Shown: positions 34,815-43,801 of the stretch, piece by piece | How the letters are laid out: each line of letters starts with the position of its first letter | Numbering within the stretch: the stretch's first letter is position 1 | Origin: JACOMY01 sp046233115 | GTDB taxonomy: Bacteria > Pseudomonadota > Alphaproteobacteria > Kiloniellales > JACOMY01 | DNA length: 64,000 bases | Direction of reading: 5' to 3' | Assembly (NCBI GenBank): GCA_046233115.1 | Contig: JBJXHM010000003.1 | Location: forward strand, 372,001 to 436,000 | Program-made: the position numbers and the translations under genes | The notes under the pieces: generated by a model | Database searches by the model: none | What the model was told of the DNA's origin: nothing | Seen by the model: the letters and a program-made list of their open reading frames with translations, nothing else

Positions 34815-35594
34815 CTATGCGCGGCGCGCGGTGAAAATGTACTCGTTCGAGCTGAAGAAGCAGGCGCCACGTGCGCCGAGGGCAGGCAACTCGTCGGCCC
34901 AGGCGTCGGCCTCCTCCTGGTCCAGGCCCTGCGAAACCCCGTAGCCAACGACGAACTTCGCCAGGATCGCGCTCAGGCTGGAGGGACTGTACTCCGTCTC
35001 GACCTGGACGATCGGATCCGCCGAGACCTCGGTAAAGCCGGCCTCGCGGAGGCTTCTGGCCATGGTCTCGCACATCCTGGGATCGGCGAGGTGCCCGTCC
35101 CAAAGCTTCAGGATCCGGGCCATGCGCTCCGGGTCCTCCGAGTGCCAGAGCAAGGTGCCCCAGGCTGTTCCGTGGACGAGGGCCCGCCCTCCAGGTTGCA
35201 GGACGCGGCGCATCTCGGCGAGCGCCTTCGGGACATCGTCCAGGTACTCGAAGACCTGACTCGACATTGCCACGTCGAAACGGCCGTCCTCGCAGGGCAG
35301 CGCATAGGCATCGCCCAGCAGGAAGGCCGCATTGGCCAGGCCGACACAACGCCGCCGTCCGATTTCAACGGAGCCTTCGCCGACGTCGATACCCTCGACA
35401 CGCCCGCTGCTCCCGAGAGCCCGCGCGATCTCGTAGACCTGATGCCCCGGCCCGGAGCCGATATCCAGAACAGACATTCCCGATGACAGCCCCAGGGCTG
35501 ACAAAATCCGGGCGCGGCGCTTCACGGCTCCCGAAGAAACATTGAATTCTTCCATCAGTCGAGAGAAATCGTCGTCAAATTCAACCTTAGACAT
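34815..35594 (-). CDS. Class I SAM-dependent methyltransferase
   Basis: 259 residues. Motif I is VLDIGSGPG (residues 42-50), motif II is around GIDVGEG, DAYALPCEDGRFDVAM is motif post-II, and VFEYLDDVPKALAEMRRVLQPGG the canonical core end. This is the UbiE/arsenite-methyltransferase type, acting on small molecules, not nucleic acid. The C-terminal ~80 residues are variable. It converges with the PhyH-like gene and is followed on the same strand by nothing closely linked. The acceptor substrate is not predictable. Confidence 0.88.
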   Translation of the reverse strand: MSKVEFDDDFSRLMEEFNVSSGAVKRRARILSALGLSSGMSVLDIGSGPGHQVYEIARALGSSGRVEGIDVGEGSVEIGRRRCVGLANAAFLLGDAYALPCEDGRFDVAMSSQVFEYLDDVPKALAEMRRVLQPGGRALVHGTAWGTLLWHSEDPERMARILKLWDGHLADPRMCETMARSLREAGFTEVSADPIVQVETEYSPSSLSAILAKFVVGYGVSQGLDQEEADAWADELPALGARGACFFSSNEYIFTARRA

Positions 35595-35757
35595 TACCTG
35601 GCCTCCCCTGCTTCATCACAGGTTCTCCCTCCTCACGGCCAGAATAGCACGTTCGGTTCTCCTTCCTGGAAAGATCGACTTCGGACGTCCGGGGAAACCA
35701 GCCGACCGCTCTTTTCGGCAAGCGGACGGGACGAGGAGGCCCGGTTACCGGCGGTCT

Positions 35758-36495
35758 CTATTCGGCGGCCTTGATCCCGCCCGCCTTGCCGTCGGCGCCC
35801 TGAGCCGGGTCCTGGGCGGCCATCTGGCGGAACTGCTTGAAGGCGACCTTGGTCGATTCCCCGATGTGCTGGGACATCAGCAACTCGGCCCGCTCGCCGT
35901 CGCCGGCCTCGATGGCCTTCAGGATCGTGCCGTGCTGGCGGCAGACGCTCTTCACCCGCGTCGCCGCGTACTTGTAGCGCGAGCGGTGGGTGACGGTGAC
36001 CGCCAGGACCTGTCGCACCACGGTCAGCAGCAACTGGTTGCCGGCGGCCACGGCCACCGCATCGTGGAAGGCGAAGTCGGCCTGCGCTTGATCCTGCGCC
36101 GTGCCTTCGTCGCCCAGCCGCTCCTGGGCGGCCAGAGCAACGGCGATCTGGTCGATCTTAACCCGGTCGCCATGCTCGGCCGCCGAGCGCGCGGCATGGG
36201 CTTCCAGCAGACGTCGCAAGGAATAGATCTGCGCGATGTCGCTCTGCGAGACGTGACGGACGCGGGCGCACTGGTTGGGCGCCAGCTCGACCAGTCCCTC
36301 GCCCTGCAAGGTAAAGAGCGCCTCGCGGATCGGCGTGCGGCTGACCTGCAGCTCCTCGGCCAGGCGACGCTCGCGGAGCTGCTGGCCGGGACTGAGGATG
36401 CCGGCCAGGATCGCCTTGCGCAGCACGTGCGCGATCCCTTCGCTCGTGCGTGTGGCCATCGGGCCGCTGACCAGATCCGCCAAGAGATCCGACAT
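35758..36495 (-). CDS. GntR-family regulator, FadR/FCD subgroup
   Basis: 245 residues. The start at 36495 is favoured because AAGGAG lies 9 bases upstream; ATG at 36504 would touch that site. Residues about 10-75 form the winged helix (GIAHVLRKAILAGILSPGQQ; RRLAEELQVSRTPIREALFT). The C-terminal FCD domain (residues about 85-220) is all-helical, with D and H residues in FAFHDAVAVAAGN and VCRQHGTILKAIEAGD that usually hold a metal and carboxylate ligand. It is encoded 225 bp downstream of the pyridine-catabolic operon and is the best local candidate to bind the palindrome at 47128-47151 and its own promoter. Confidence 0.92.
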   Translation of the reverse strand: MSDLLADLVSGPMATRTSEGIAHVLRKAILAGILSPGQQLRERRLAEELQVSRTPIREALFTLQGEGLVELAPNQCARVRHVSQSDIAQIYSLRRLLEAHAARSAAEHGDRVKIDQIAVALAAQERLGDEGTAQDQAQADFAFHDAVAVAAGNQLLLTVVRQVLAVTVTHRSRYKYAATRVKSVCRQHGTILKAIEAGDGERAELLMSQHIGESTKVAFKQFRQMAAQDPAQGADGKAGGIKAAE

Positions 36496-36615
36496 GGCGC
36501 TCATCTCCTTCCCCGTCACAGGCCCCCGCACTCTTCACGGGCAGAGGCGCCCTCCGGGGTTGCTGGGACGAAAGACGGGACTCCGTTGCTGCGAGTCCCC
36601 GCCACTCACCCCTAA

Positions 36616-36638
36616 ATTCTTCATTATAGACCAAGAAT
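36616..36638 (-). promoter_or_regulatory. Predicted GntR promoter with flanking inverted repeat
   Basis: On the minus strand a consensus -10 TATAAT lies at 36628-36623. It is bracketed by a perfect inverted repeat ATTCTT (36616-36621) and AAGAAT (36633-36638) with 11 bases between. This suggests autoregulation of the GntR gene. The -35 hexamer is poor, consistent with a regulated or weak promoter. Confidence 0.55.
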
Positions 36639-36719
36639 CAGGTCGTCGGCCGACCCGGCCGCTGCTTGTCCCGGTCTAGCGCAAAGGACGGCCGTCACTC
36701 CACGCAAAAATGCAACCCC

Positions 36720-37409
36720 TCAGACCAGGTCCGCCGCGGTCTCCACTGCCGGCCCCAGCCCGAGCAATAGCCGCCGGCTGCCGGCCAGCTTGCGCCGGGC
36801 GGTGAGGTCGATCTCAAGGTCGTGCGCCGACTCCAGCATCCTCACGGCATTCTCGTAGAGCGGCAGGGCCGGCGCGATCGCGACCGAGGGGCGGATGCGC
36901 GAGATCATGTAGTCCAGCTTCTCCCGCGCGCCCTCGATGCTGTAGCTGCCCTTGCGCACCCACTCCACCACCAGCCAGTCGAAGGTCTCGAGGAAGGAAA
37001 GCGAGTCGGCCGCCTGCAGGAAGTCCGCTTCCCAGCCGCCGCCGATCTCGTGGCGCAGGATCAGGCGCCGGACCCTGCGGATGAAGTCCTCCGAGGGCGC
37101 CGGCTTGCGCTCGCGCAGCCAGGCCTCGACGATGTCAGCCGAGCGGGTCGAGTGGGCGAAGAGGTAGTCCGGGTCATCGAAGCCCGCAGTCGGCGTGCTG
37201 GTGGGACCGCCAGGGAAGTGGCGCTCGGCGTCGTGCAGCAGGGCCGCGAACTTGAGCTCGGGCGAGGCCTCGGGGCAGAGCTTCATCGCCCAGACCCGGG
37301 CGCAGAGCAGGTGCTCGAGCTGGTAGAAGCCGTCCAGCCACTCCATCGCCACCGATTCCAGCGGCGTGAGGCCGGTGTTGGCATAGCGGCCGACACTGGG
37401 ATGCTGCAT
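36720..37409 (-). CDS. HD-domain metal-dependent phosphohydrolase-like protein
   Basis: 229 residues from ATG 37409, preceded by AGAGGAAG; a longer frame to 37481 overlaps the upstream gene. HD-type residues are arranged as H33 (LEHLLCA), H59-D60 (LLHDAERHF), H120-E121 (ILRHEIGG) and D135 (AADSLSFLE), the order expected for a metal-dependent HD hydrolase. It is the last gene of the pyridine-catabolic operon, 16 bp after the molybdopterin subunit. HD proteins usually hydrolyse phosphate esters. Since the operon starts with a split phosphotransferase, a role in removing a phosphate from an intermediate is attractive but speculative. Confidence 0.8.
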   Translation of the reverse strand: MQHPSVGRYANTGLTPLESVAMEWLDGFYQLEHLLCARVWAMKLCPEASPELKFAALLHDAERHFPGGPTSTPTAGFDDPDYLFAHSTRSADIVEAWLRERKPAPSEDFIRRVRRLILRHEIGGGWEADFLQAADSLSFLETFDWLVVEWVRKGSYSIEGAREKLDYMISRIRPSVAIAPALPLYENAVRMLESAHDLEIDLTARRKLAGSRRLLLGLGPAVETAADLV

Positions 37410-37425
37410 GCCTCTGCTTCCTCTC

Positions 37426-39822
37426 CTATCCGACTGTTTCCGGTTGCGTCTCAGTGGCTGCGGCGGCGCGCTCCCGCGCATCGCGGAGCGCCTGCCAGAC
37501 CCGTTCCGGCGTCACCGGCAGGGTCGAGATCTCGACGCCGTAGTCGGCCAGCGCATCGCAGACGGCATTGGTGACGGCGGCCGCCGGCGGGATGGTGCCG
37601 ACCTCGCCGACGCCGCGCACGCCGAAGGTGGTGACCGGCGAGGGCACCTCGGTGTGCAGCAGCTCGATCGGCGGCACGTCGGCCATGTAGGGCACGAAAT
37701 AGTCCAGCATCGAGCCGCTGGTGAGCTGCCCGGTCTCCAGGTCGTAGCGCAGCTCCTCGGCCAGCGCCGCACCCAGCCCCTGCACCAGCGCCCCGCGCAC
37801 CTGGCCCTCGACCAGCATGGGATTGACCGCGACGCCGCAGTCGTGGGCCATGACGAAGCGCTCGACTGTGAACTCCCCGCTCTCGGGGTCGACCGCGACC
37901 ATGGCCGCGGCGGTGCCGAAGGAGAAGGCGGCCGAGGGCGGTTCGAAGTGGGCCGTCGCCTCCAGGCCGGGCGCCACGCCCTCGGGAATGCCCTGGCCCA
38001 GGATGGCGCGCGAGAAGACCTCCTGCAGCGCGATGCAGCGCTCGCGTTCGCTGGCCAGGCGGACCTGGCCGCCGACCAGCTCCAGCGCCTCGGGCTGGCT
38101 CTCCAGCGCGTGGGCGGCCAGCAGCAGGATCTTGGCCTTGAGGGCCTCCGCCGCCTCCCGGATGGCGCCGGCGGCGGCGATCAGGGTGCGCGAGGCGAAG
38201 GCCCCGGTGTTGAGCGGCGAGGCCGCGGTGTCGCCGGCGTGCAGGTGCACCGCCTCGTAGTCGATGCCCAGCACCTCGGCGCAGATCTGGGCGAAGGCGG
38301 TCTCGCTGCCCTGCCCGAAGGTGGAGACGCCGGTGTAGAGATCGACGCTGCCACTGCGGTTGGCGCGCAGGGTGACGCTCTCGTGCGCACCGAAGCGCGA
38401 GCCGCGGTTGGCGAGGAAACGCGCGCTGGCATAGCCAGTGCGCTCGACGAAGGCGGCAAGCCCGATCCCGATCAGACGTCCGTCGGCGCGCGGCTGGCGC
38501 GGCCGGGCGCGATGGCCGGCATAGTCCACCGCATCAGCCGCCAGCGCCAGGGTCTTCAGGTAGTCGCCGCTGTCGTAGACCGCACGGCTGGGTGTCTGCC
38601 AGGGCAAGTCCTCGGGCCGCAGCATGTTCTGCCGGCGTAGCTCCAGCGGGTCCTTGCCCAGGCGCCGCGCCAGACGGTCGATCAGCACCTCCAGCGCGAA
38701 GTTGACCTCCGGCTGGCCATAGCCGCGGTAGGCGCCGATCGGCGTCTTGTTGGTCATGGCTACCCGCCGCTCCACCATGGCGTCGGCCACCTTGTAGGGG
38801 CCGGTGAAGACCACGCTGGAGAGCTGCGCCGAGCCGAAGCCAGAGTTCCAGCCGCCGAGATCGGTGACGTAGCGGTTGATCATCGCCCGGATCCGGCCGT
38901 CCCGGTCGGCACCGATGCGGAAGTCGTGGGTGGCCTCGCGCCCGTGCGTGCTGGCGCGGAAGTACTCCATGCGGTCCTCGATCCACTTGACCGGACGGCG
39001 CAGCGCGATCGCGTGGAGGGCGGCTAGCAGATCCTCTGGATAGATCCCCAGTTTCATGCCGAAACCGCCGCCAACATCGGAGGCCACCACCCGGATCGCC
39101 CCCTCGTCCAGGCGCAGGCACTCGGCGAACTGCTTGCGGACCAGGTGCGGCACCTGGGTCGAGCTGTAGACCTCCAGCTCGCGCGCGCCCGGCCGCCAGA
39201 TCGCCAGGGTGCCGCGCGGCTCGATCGAGAGCGGCGCCACCCGGTTGACCCGGAAGCGTCCCTCAACCACCACCTCGGCCTCGGCCATGCGGTCCTCCGG
39301 CTCGCCAGCGCGATCCTCGTTGCGGGTCAGCAGATTGTCCTGCTTGACCTCTGGGTGCAGCACCGGTGCGTCCGGCTCCAGCGCCGCCAGGGTCTCGCTC
39401 AGGTGCGGCAGCGGCTCGTAGTCGACCTCGATCAGCTCCAGCGCATCCTCGGCCAGCGCCCGGCTGGTCGCCACCACGCTGACCACCGGCTGACCCTCGA
39501 AAAGCGCGCGGTCCTGCGCCAGCGCGTAGTAGGGCAGCACCGGAGCGCCGGGCACCGGGCGCAGCACGGTCAGGGGATCGCTCAGCGCCTTGACCTCACG
39601 TCCGGTCAGCACATGCTTCACGCCGGGCAGCGCCAGCGCCTTGGAGACGTCGCCGACCCTGACTGCGGCATGCGGGAAGGGGCAGCGGCCCACCGCCATC
39701 TCGAGCTGGTGGGCCAGCGCCACGTCGTCGGTGAAGCGCCCGTCGCCGCGCAGCAGGCGCTCGTCCTCCTTGCGCGGTAGCGAGCGCCCGAGTGGTCCCG
39801 GCCGGTTACTGCCGGCGGTCAT
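37426..39822 (-). CDS. Molybdenum hydroxylase, molybdopterin-binding large subunit (CoxL/XdhB type)
   Basis: 798 residues. The ATG at 39822 overlaps the small-subunit stop as ATGA. Molybdopterin-contact segments include DVGGGFGMKLG, PIGAYRGYGQPEVNFALEVL and YTGVSTFGQGSETAFAQI. The active-site glutamate is in GVRGVGEVGTIPPAAAV near the C-terminus. The GAYRGYGQPE loop is the hydroxylase form, not the AYxCSFR loop of true CO dehydrogenase. The subunit carries the Mo-cytosine-dinucleotide site that inserts water-derived oxygen into an N-heterocycle. With the FAD, Fe-S and SRPBCC genes it would make a four-component 3-hydroxypyridine-type dehydrogenase. Confidence 0.92.
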   Translation of the reverse strand: MTAGSNRPGPLGRSLPRKEDERLLRGDGRFTDDVALAHQLEMAVGRCPFPHAAVRVGDVSKALALPGVKHVLTGREVKALSDPLTVLRPVPGAPVLPYYALAQDRALFEGQPVVSVVATSRALAEDALELIEVDYEPLPHLSETLAALEPDAPVLHPEVKQDNLLTRNEDRAGEPEDRMAEAEVVVEGRFRVNRVAPLSIEPRGTLAIWRPGARELEVYSSTQVPHLVRKQFAECLRLDEGAIRVVASDVGGGFGMKLGIYPEDLLAALHAIALRRPVKWIEDRMEYFRASTHGREATHDFRIGADRDGRIRAMINRYVTDLGGWNSGFGSAQLSSVVFTGPYKVADAMVERRVAMTNKTPIGAYRGYGQPEVNFALEVLIDRLARRLGKDPLELRRQNMLRPEDLPWQTPSRAVYDSGDYLKTLALAADAVDYAGHRARPRQPRADGRLIGIGLAAFVERTGYASARFLANRGSRFGAHESVTLRANRSGSVDLYTGVSTFGQGSETAFAQICAEVLGIDYEAVHLHAGDTAASPLNTGAFASRTLIAAAGAIREAAEALKAKILLLAAHALESQPEALELVGGQVRLASERERCIALQEVFSRAILGQGIPEGVAPGLEATAHFEPPSAAFSFGTAAAMVAVDPESGEFTVERFVMAHDCGVAVNPMLVEGQVRGALVQGLGAALAEELRYDLETGQLTSGSMLDYFVPYMADVPPIELLHTEVPSPVTTFGVRGVGEVGTIPPAAAVTNAVCDALADYGVEISTLPVTPERVWQALRDARERAAAATETQPETVG

Positions 39823-40319
39823 CGCGCCGCCTCCAGCGCCGGGCTCTCTTGCTCGCCGAGATAGGCCTCGACCGCCAGCAGGATGCCCTCGTAGCCGGTG
39901 CAGCGGCAGAGGATCCCGCTGAGCTCCTCGCGCAGTTCGGCGCGGGTGAAGCGGCGTCCGCTCGCCTTCAGGCTGGTGGCCAGCATCAGGAAGCCCGGCG
40001 TGCAGTAGCCGCACTGCAGCGCATGGTTATCGCGAAAGGCCTGTTGCAGGCGGCTCAAACGGTCATCTTCGGCCAGCGACTCCACCGTCGCCACCACCGC
40101 ACCGTCGAGCTGCACCGCGAACAGCAGGCAGGACTTCACCGCCACCCCGTCCAGCAGCAGGGTGCAGGCACCGCAGACTCCCTGCTCGCAGCCGATGTGG
40201 GTGCCGGTGAGCCCCAGCTTCTGGCGCAGGAAGTCGGCCGCATGCATGCGCAACGGCACGCTTGCGGTGACCTCCTCGCCGTTCAGGGTGAAGGCGATCT
40301 CCACTTGATTCTGGCTCAC
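39819..40319 (-). CDS. Molybdenum hydroxylase, 2Fe-2S small subunit (CoxS type)
   Basis: 166 residues with both iron-sulfur clusters. The plant-ferredoxin-type cluster uses C44, C49, C52 and C64 (GCEQGVCGACTLLLDG). The helical-bundle cluster uses C103, C106, C138 and C140 (QCGYCTPGF; CRCTGYEGI). It passes electrons from the molybdenum site to the FAD subunit. It is coupled to the large subunit by an ATGA overlap and follows the NicX-like gene by 30 bp. Confidence 0.95.
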   Translation of the reverse strand: MSQNQVEIAFTLNGEEVTASVPLRMHAADFLRQKLGLTGTHIGCEQGVCGACTLLLDGVAVKSCLLFAVQLDGAVVATVESLAEDDRLSRLQQAFRDNHALQCGYCTPGFLMLATSLKASGRRFTRAELREELSGILCRCTGYEGILLAVEAYLGEQESPALEAAR

Positions 40320-40349
40320 GGCACCACTCCCGTCGCGACCGCCAGGCGC

Positions 40350-41381
40350 CTAGCGCTTGGAGGCCGGACGCATTTCCTTCACCACCACGTCGCCGTCGAC
40401 GACGATGGGCTGGTCGTCGAGGAAGAGGCTGCAGTTGCGCAAGGGGATGTCGAGGTGGCAGGGCGTGTCGTTCGGACCGCCCAGCTCGTTGTTCGGGCCG
40501 GAGGAGAAGAGCACGTTGCCGTAGAAGGAGCGCAACTCCATGCCGATGCCGCCCGGGAAGTGGGTCAGACCGTGCCAGTGCGCGCGCTCGTCCAGGCCCC
40601 AGCCGATGTGCGAGATGCCATAGCCACGCGGGTCCTCGAAGGAATCCATGTAGGACTTGATCAGCTCGGCATCGAGGCCGCCGCGGATGTCCAGGATCTG
40701 TCCCTTCTCGATGGTGTAGGTCACCGGTGTCTGGACATAGCTGTTGAAAGGCAGCACCACGTCGCCCGGCGCCAGCACGAGCTGGCCGTCGACGCCGTCG
40801 TCCGAGGCACCGGTGAAGAGGAAAGCGGCCGGCCAGTGGTCCCAGCGACCCGGCTCGTCGGTGTAGCCGTACTCGCCGATGGTCGGGTAGCAGCCGATCT
40901 TGTAGGTGAGGTCGGTGCCGTGCTTGCTGGTGACGCGCAGGGTCTTGGCCTTGGCCATCAGCTCCATGCCGACCTCCACCCGCTCGCGGTGCTCGCGCGT
41001 CGGGAACAGGCGCTCCAGCAGCGACTCGGGCTCGATCGCGGTCAGCACGCGGGTGCCGGCGGCCTGGATGTCCATCTGCTCCTGGCTGAACAGCAAGAAC
41101 ATCAGGTCGACCACCATGTCGGCCTCCTTCAGGGCCTCCACCGCCTCCGGCATCGCCGCCAGCGGCGTGACGCCGACGTCCCAGTTCGCGGACCCGCCAC
41201 CCTTCGGCGGCAGGCGCATGTGGTAGGTCTTGGCGCCCAGCGAACGCGCGGCGACCAGGAAGGCATCCGCATAGTGCAGACGCTCACTGCCCTGGGACAG
41301 CACGGCGATCAGTTCGCCTTCCTTCACCCCGCTGAGTTCCAGTTGGGCGAGACACAACTCTTGAAGCCGGCTCTGGTCCAT
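40350..41381 (-). CDS. nicX: 2,5-dihydroxypyridine 5,6-dioxygenase (NicX-like)
   Basis: 343 residues, close to NicX length (about 350). The enzyme opens 2,5-dihydroxypyridine to N-formylmaleamate using Fe(II) and O2 and is structurally related to M29 aminopeptidases. Metal ligands described for Pseudomonas NicX (H265, H318, D320) have well-spaced counterparts here: H258 (ISHIGWGLDERAHWHG) and H309-x-D311 (TPCHLDIPL). The adjoining NicD-like hydrolase would process its product, which strongly supports the assignment. The start at 41381 follows GGAGGTAGC. Confidence 0.87.
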   Translation of the reverse strand: MDQSRLQELCLAQLELSGVKEGELIAVLSQGSERLHYADAFLVAARSLGAKTYHMRLPPKGGGSANWDVGVTPLAAMPEAVEALKEADMVVDLMFLLFSQEQMDIQAAGTRVLTAIEPESLLERLFPTREHRERVEVGMELMAKAKTLRVTSKHGTDLTYKIGCYPTIGEYGYTDEPGRWDHWPAAFLFTGASDDGVDGQLVLAPGDVVLPFNSYVQTPVTYTIEKGQILDIRGGLDAELIKSYMDSFEDPRGYGISHIGWGLDERAHWHGLTHFPGGIGMELRSFYGNVLFSSGPNNELGGPNDTPCHLDIPLRNCSLFLDDQPIVVDGDVVVKEMRPASKR

Positions 41382-41411
41382 CGCTGCTACCTCCTTCTTC
41401 GCTGTTCCCGA

Positions 41412-42233
41412 TCAGGCCTCGCCGTTGCCCAGCAAGGGCAGCAGGACCTCCATGAAGCCCTGATAGTTATCCCAGGGGATCATGTGGCCGGCCTCGGGAA
41501 TCGAGACGATCTCGACGTTGGGATTGGCGGCGGCGAGCTCCGGCACCGCCTCGGGCGGCACCACCGGGCTTTCCGCGCCACGGATCAGGATGGCAGGTTG
41601 CGTCACCTGCTGCCAGTAGTCGAAGAAGTCCTCGTCGTGAAAACCGTCGAAGGTCTCCATCACCGCGGTCTCGTCGCAGCTCGGCAGCACCTCCATGCGC
41701 AGCTTGAGCTCGCGCTCCGGCCACTTGGGATAGAAGCGACGGACCGCCTCGACCGTGGTCCCCGCCTTGGCCTCGTTGAGCTGCGAGAGGAAGGACTCGC
41801 GGCTGGTCGGATAGGGCGCCCGGCCGGGACCGGAGAGCGGCGGGTCGATCAGCACCAGCAGGCCATGGTCGGCCCCGCCATGCAGCACGCCGTAAGCGGC
41901 GGCGATGCGCGCGCCGAGCGAATGGCCGATCACGATCGGCCGGTCCAGCTCCAGCACCTCGACCAGGCCGGCGACGTCGGCGGCATAGTCGGTGATGCGG
42001 TAGCTGCCCGGGGGCGCAACCTCGCTGTCGCCGCGTCCGCGCAGGTCCGGAACCACAACGCGGAAGCCCAGCTCCGAGATCGGCTGGGCCTGGAAGTCGG
42101 CCGTGGCCGCCGGGCTCGTGATGCCGGGCAGCATGATGACACTGCCCTTCTCCGCCTCGCCGTAGTCCAGCAGGTGGTGCTGCAGGCCGTTGGCGGTGAC
42201 CGTCAGCGAGCGTCCGGCAATCGTGGTGTCCAT
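41412..42233 (-). CDS. nicD: N-formylmaleamate deformylase (NicD-like alpha/beta hydrolase)
   Basis: 273 residues from ATG 42233, which follows GGAGGAG; an in-frame ATG at 42254 would include the ribosome site itself. The catalytic triad is S105 in IGHSLGARI, D130 in LVLIDPPLS and H250 in PEAGHMIPWDN; spacing matches what I recall for Pseudomonas NicD (S101, D125, H245). The enzyme releases formate from N-formylmaleamate to give maleamate. Position next to nicX is the main reason to choose this over a generic esterase. Maleamate amidase (NicF) and maleate isomerase (NicE) are not in the window. Confidence 0.85.
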   Translation of the reverse strand: MDTTIAGRSLTVTANGLQHHLLDYGEAEKGSVIMLPGITSPAATADFQAQPISELGFRVVVPDLRGRGDSEVAPPGSYRITDYAADVAGLVEVLELDRPIVIGHSLGARIAAAYGVLHGGADHGLLVLIDPPLSGPGRAPYPTSRESFLSQLNEAKAGTTVEAVRRFYPKWPERELKLRMEVLPSCDETAVMETFDGFHDEDFFDYWQQVTQPAILIRGAESPVVPPEAVPELAAANPNVEIVSIPEAGHMIPWDNYQGFMEVLLPLLGNGEA

Positions 42234-42266
42234 AGGGTTCAACTCCTCCTCCATCCCTCGGCGCGC

Positions 42267-42926
42267 CTAGCCGGCGACCTGCCACAGGATAATCAGACCC
42301 ACCAGGGTCGCCGCACCGCTCAGGATCGCCGCAGCCTTGGTCCAGTTGTCGCTGGTGACCACGGTTGGAGCGGCTGACGGACCGCTGCTGCCAACCCTGG
42401 AGGCCATGGCCGCAGACGCTGTCGGCGCGGTCGCCGCAGGAGCCCGATCAGCCGGGGTCGCCTCGGCCAGGCCCGCGCCGCCCTCGGCCAAGGCCTGTTC
42501 CAGGTTGCGGGCGAACTCGGCCGTCACCTTGGCTGCCTGCTTGTCGATCACCTTGCCGGCGACAGAGCCCAGCACACCGGCTAGCGCCGCCTCGCCCTCG
42601 ACCAGCACCGAGGTCTCCTCGCCGCGCGGGTGCAGCAGTACCAGGTTGCTGGCGCGGAAGCTGCCGACCGCGCCGCGCACGGCCCTGCCGGTCGATGTGA
42701 AGGCGATCCGCTCGCCCGGCACCTTCTCGGTGATGCGTACCTTGGCCTCGAAGGTGGCCGACAGGGGACCCAGCCGTTGGCTGGCGCGCAGATCGAAGCT
42801 GTCGCCCGAGACCGGCGAGACCTCCTCGACGCCTGGAATGCAGGCCGCGACCTGCTCCGGCTTGTCGAAGAAGGCCCAGAGCCGCTCTACCGGCTGGGCG
42901 ACGGAGAACTCTTGGCGAAACTTCAT
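42267..42926 (-). CDS. SRPBCC (CoxG-like) component of the molybdenum hydroxylase
   Basis: 219 residues. The ATG at 42926 overlaps the stop of the FAD-subunit gene as TGATG with GAGG upstream; GTG at 42929 is possible. Residues 1-150 are the SRPBCC/START-like domain of CoxG (QPVERLWAFFDKPEQVAACI, LRASQRLGPLSATFEAKVRI). An Ala/Pro-rich linker at about 155-190 leads to one C-terminal membrane helix (about 197-217, ILSGAATLVGLIILW). In CO dehydrogenase, CoxG anchors the enzyme to the membrane and passes on electrons. In 3-hydroxypyridine clusters a separate SRPBCC subunit is reported as an enzyme component, as arranged here. Confidence 0.9.
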   Translation of the reverse strand: MKFRQEFSVAQPVERLWAFFDKPEQVAACIPGVEEVSPVSGDSFDLRASQRLGPLSATFEAKVRITEKVPGERIAFTSTGRAVRGAVGSFRASNLVLLHPRGEETSVLVEGEAALAGVLGSVAGKVIDKQAAKVTAEFARNLEQALAEGGAGLAEATPADRAPAATAPTASAAMASRVGSSGPSAAPTVVTSDNWTKAAAILSGAATLVGLIILWQVAG

Positions 42927-43801
42927 CACATCCTCGTCGCGGGCTCGCCCGAGCTGCGTAGGTCCCGCAGCACCCTGGCCACGTAGATCGGCACCAGATG
43001 CGCCCGGTACTCCGCCGAGCCCCGCACGTCGCTCGGCGGGTCGATCGCCTCCAGCGCCGCCTCGGCCGCGGCCGCGATATCGCTGTCGGACAGCAGGGTT
43101 CCGTCGAGCAGCCGCATCGCCGCCTCGGCCAGCACCGGCGTGTCGTTCACCCCGCCGAGGCCGAGCCGCAGCCCTTGCCAGCGGCCGTCTTCGTCCGGCT
43201 CGCCCACCGCTGCGACCGAGACCAGCGCGAAGTCGTTGTGGCGGCGGCAGACCTCGCGGAATGCCCAGCGCGCCGGCTGCCTGGGGAAGACCACCTCGGT
43301 CAGGATCTCGTCATAGGTCAGCCGGGCGGCATACGAGCCCTCGTAGAGCGCATCTAGCGGGATCTCCCGGCCGCCCTTGGCGCCGCGGGCCCGCGCCCTG
43401 GCGCCCAGCACCAGGCAGGCCAGCGGCATCTCGCCGGTGGGGTCGCCCTGCACCAGGCTGCCGCCGATGGTTCCGCGGTTGCGCACCTGGTGGTCGCCGA
43501 TGAAGCGCACCATGGTCTTGATCAACGGCAGCCGCTCGGCCACTTCCGGCGCCCGCTCCAAGGCCGCATAGCGCACCATCGCACCGATGGTCGTGGTCTC
43601 GCCTTCGCAGCGGATCTCGGCCAGCTCGGAGAGGCCGTTGACGTCGACCAGCGCGGAGGGCCGCCAGAGCCGCAGGTTCATCATCGGCACCAGGCTCTGC
43701 CCGCCGGCCAGCACCCGCGCGCCGCCGCCGTAGTCCTCCAGATAGCCCAGCGCCTCGGCCAGAGAGCCGGCCCGGTGGTAGATGAAGTCGGCGGACTTCA
43801 C
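42926..43801 (-). CDS. Molybdenum hydroxylase, FAD-binding medium subunit (CoxM type)
   Basis: 291 residues starting at GTG 43801, which overlaps the stop of the ATP-grasp gene as GTGA. A longer frame to 43975 is an overlap artefact. FAD-contact motifs are AGGQS (residues 32-36) and TIGGS (111-115), followed by the usual PTGEMPLACLVLGA. It accepts electrons from the Fe-S subunit and passes them to quinone or another carrier. Position between the phosphotransferase genes and the SRPBCC gene ties both functions into one operon. Confidence 0.93.
   Translation of the reverse strand: MKSADFIYHRAGSLAEALGYLEDYGGGARVLAGGQSLVPMMNLRLWRPSALVDVNGLSELAEIRCEGETTTIGAMVRYAALERAPEVAERLPLIKTMVRFIGDHQVRNRGTIGGSLVQGDPTGEMPLACLVLGARARARGAKGGREIPLDALYEGSYAARLTYDEILTEVVFPRQPARWAFREVCRRHNDFALVSVAAVGEPDEDGRWQGLRLGLGGVNDTPVLAEAAMRLLDGTLLSDSDIAAAAEAALEAIDPPSDVRGSAEYRAHLVPIYVARVLRDLRSSGEPATRM

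Noticed and set aside
32635..35349. Minus-strand frame of 904 codons opposite the oxygenase genes
   Set aside because: The plus strand encodes two oxygenases with full catalytic motifs; the antisense product has none.
37426..39822. Carbon monoxide dehydrogenase (CoxL)
   Set aside because: The active-site loop is GAYRGYGQPE, not the AYxCSFR loop of CO-oxidising enzymes, and the operon encodes pyridine-ring enzymes.
39792..42377. Plus-strand frame of 861 codons opposite the nicX/nicD/CoxS region
   Set aside because: Antisense shadow; the minus-strand genes have intact cysteine and catalytic motifs and overlapping starts and stops.
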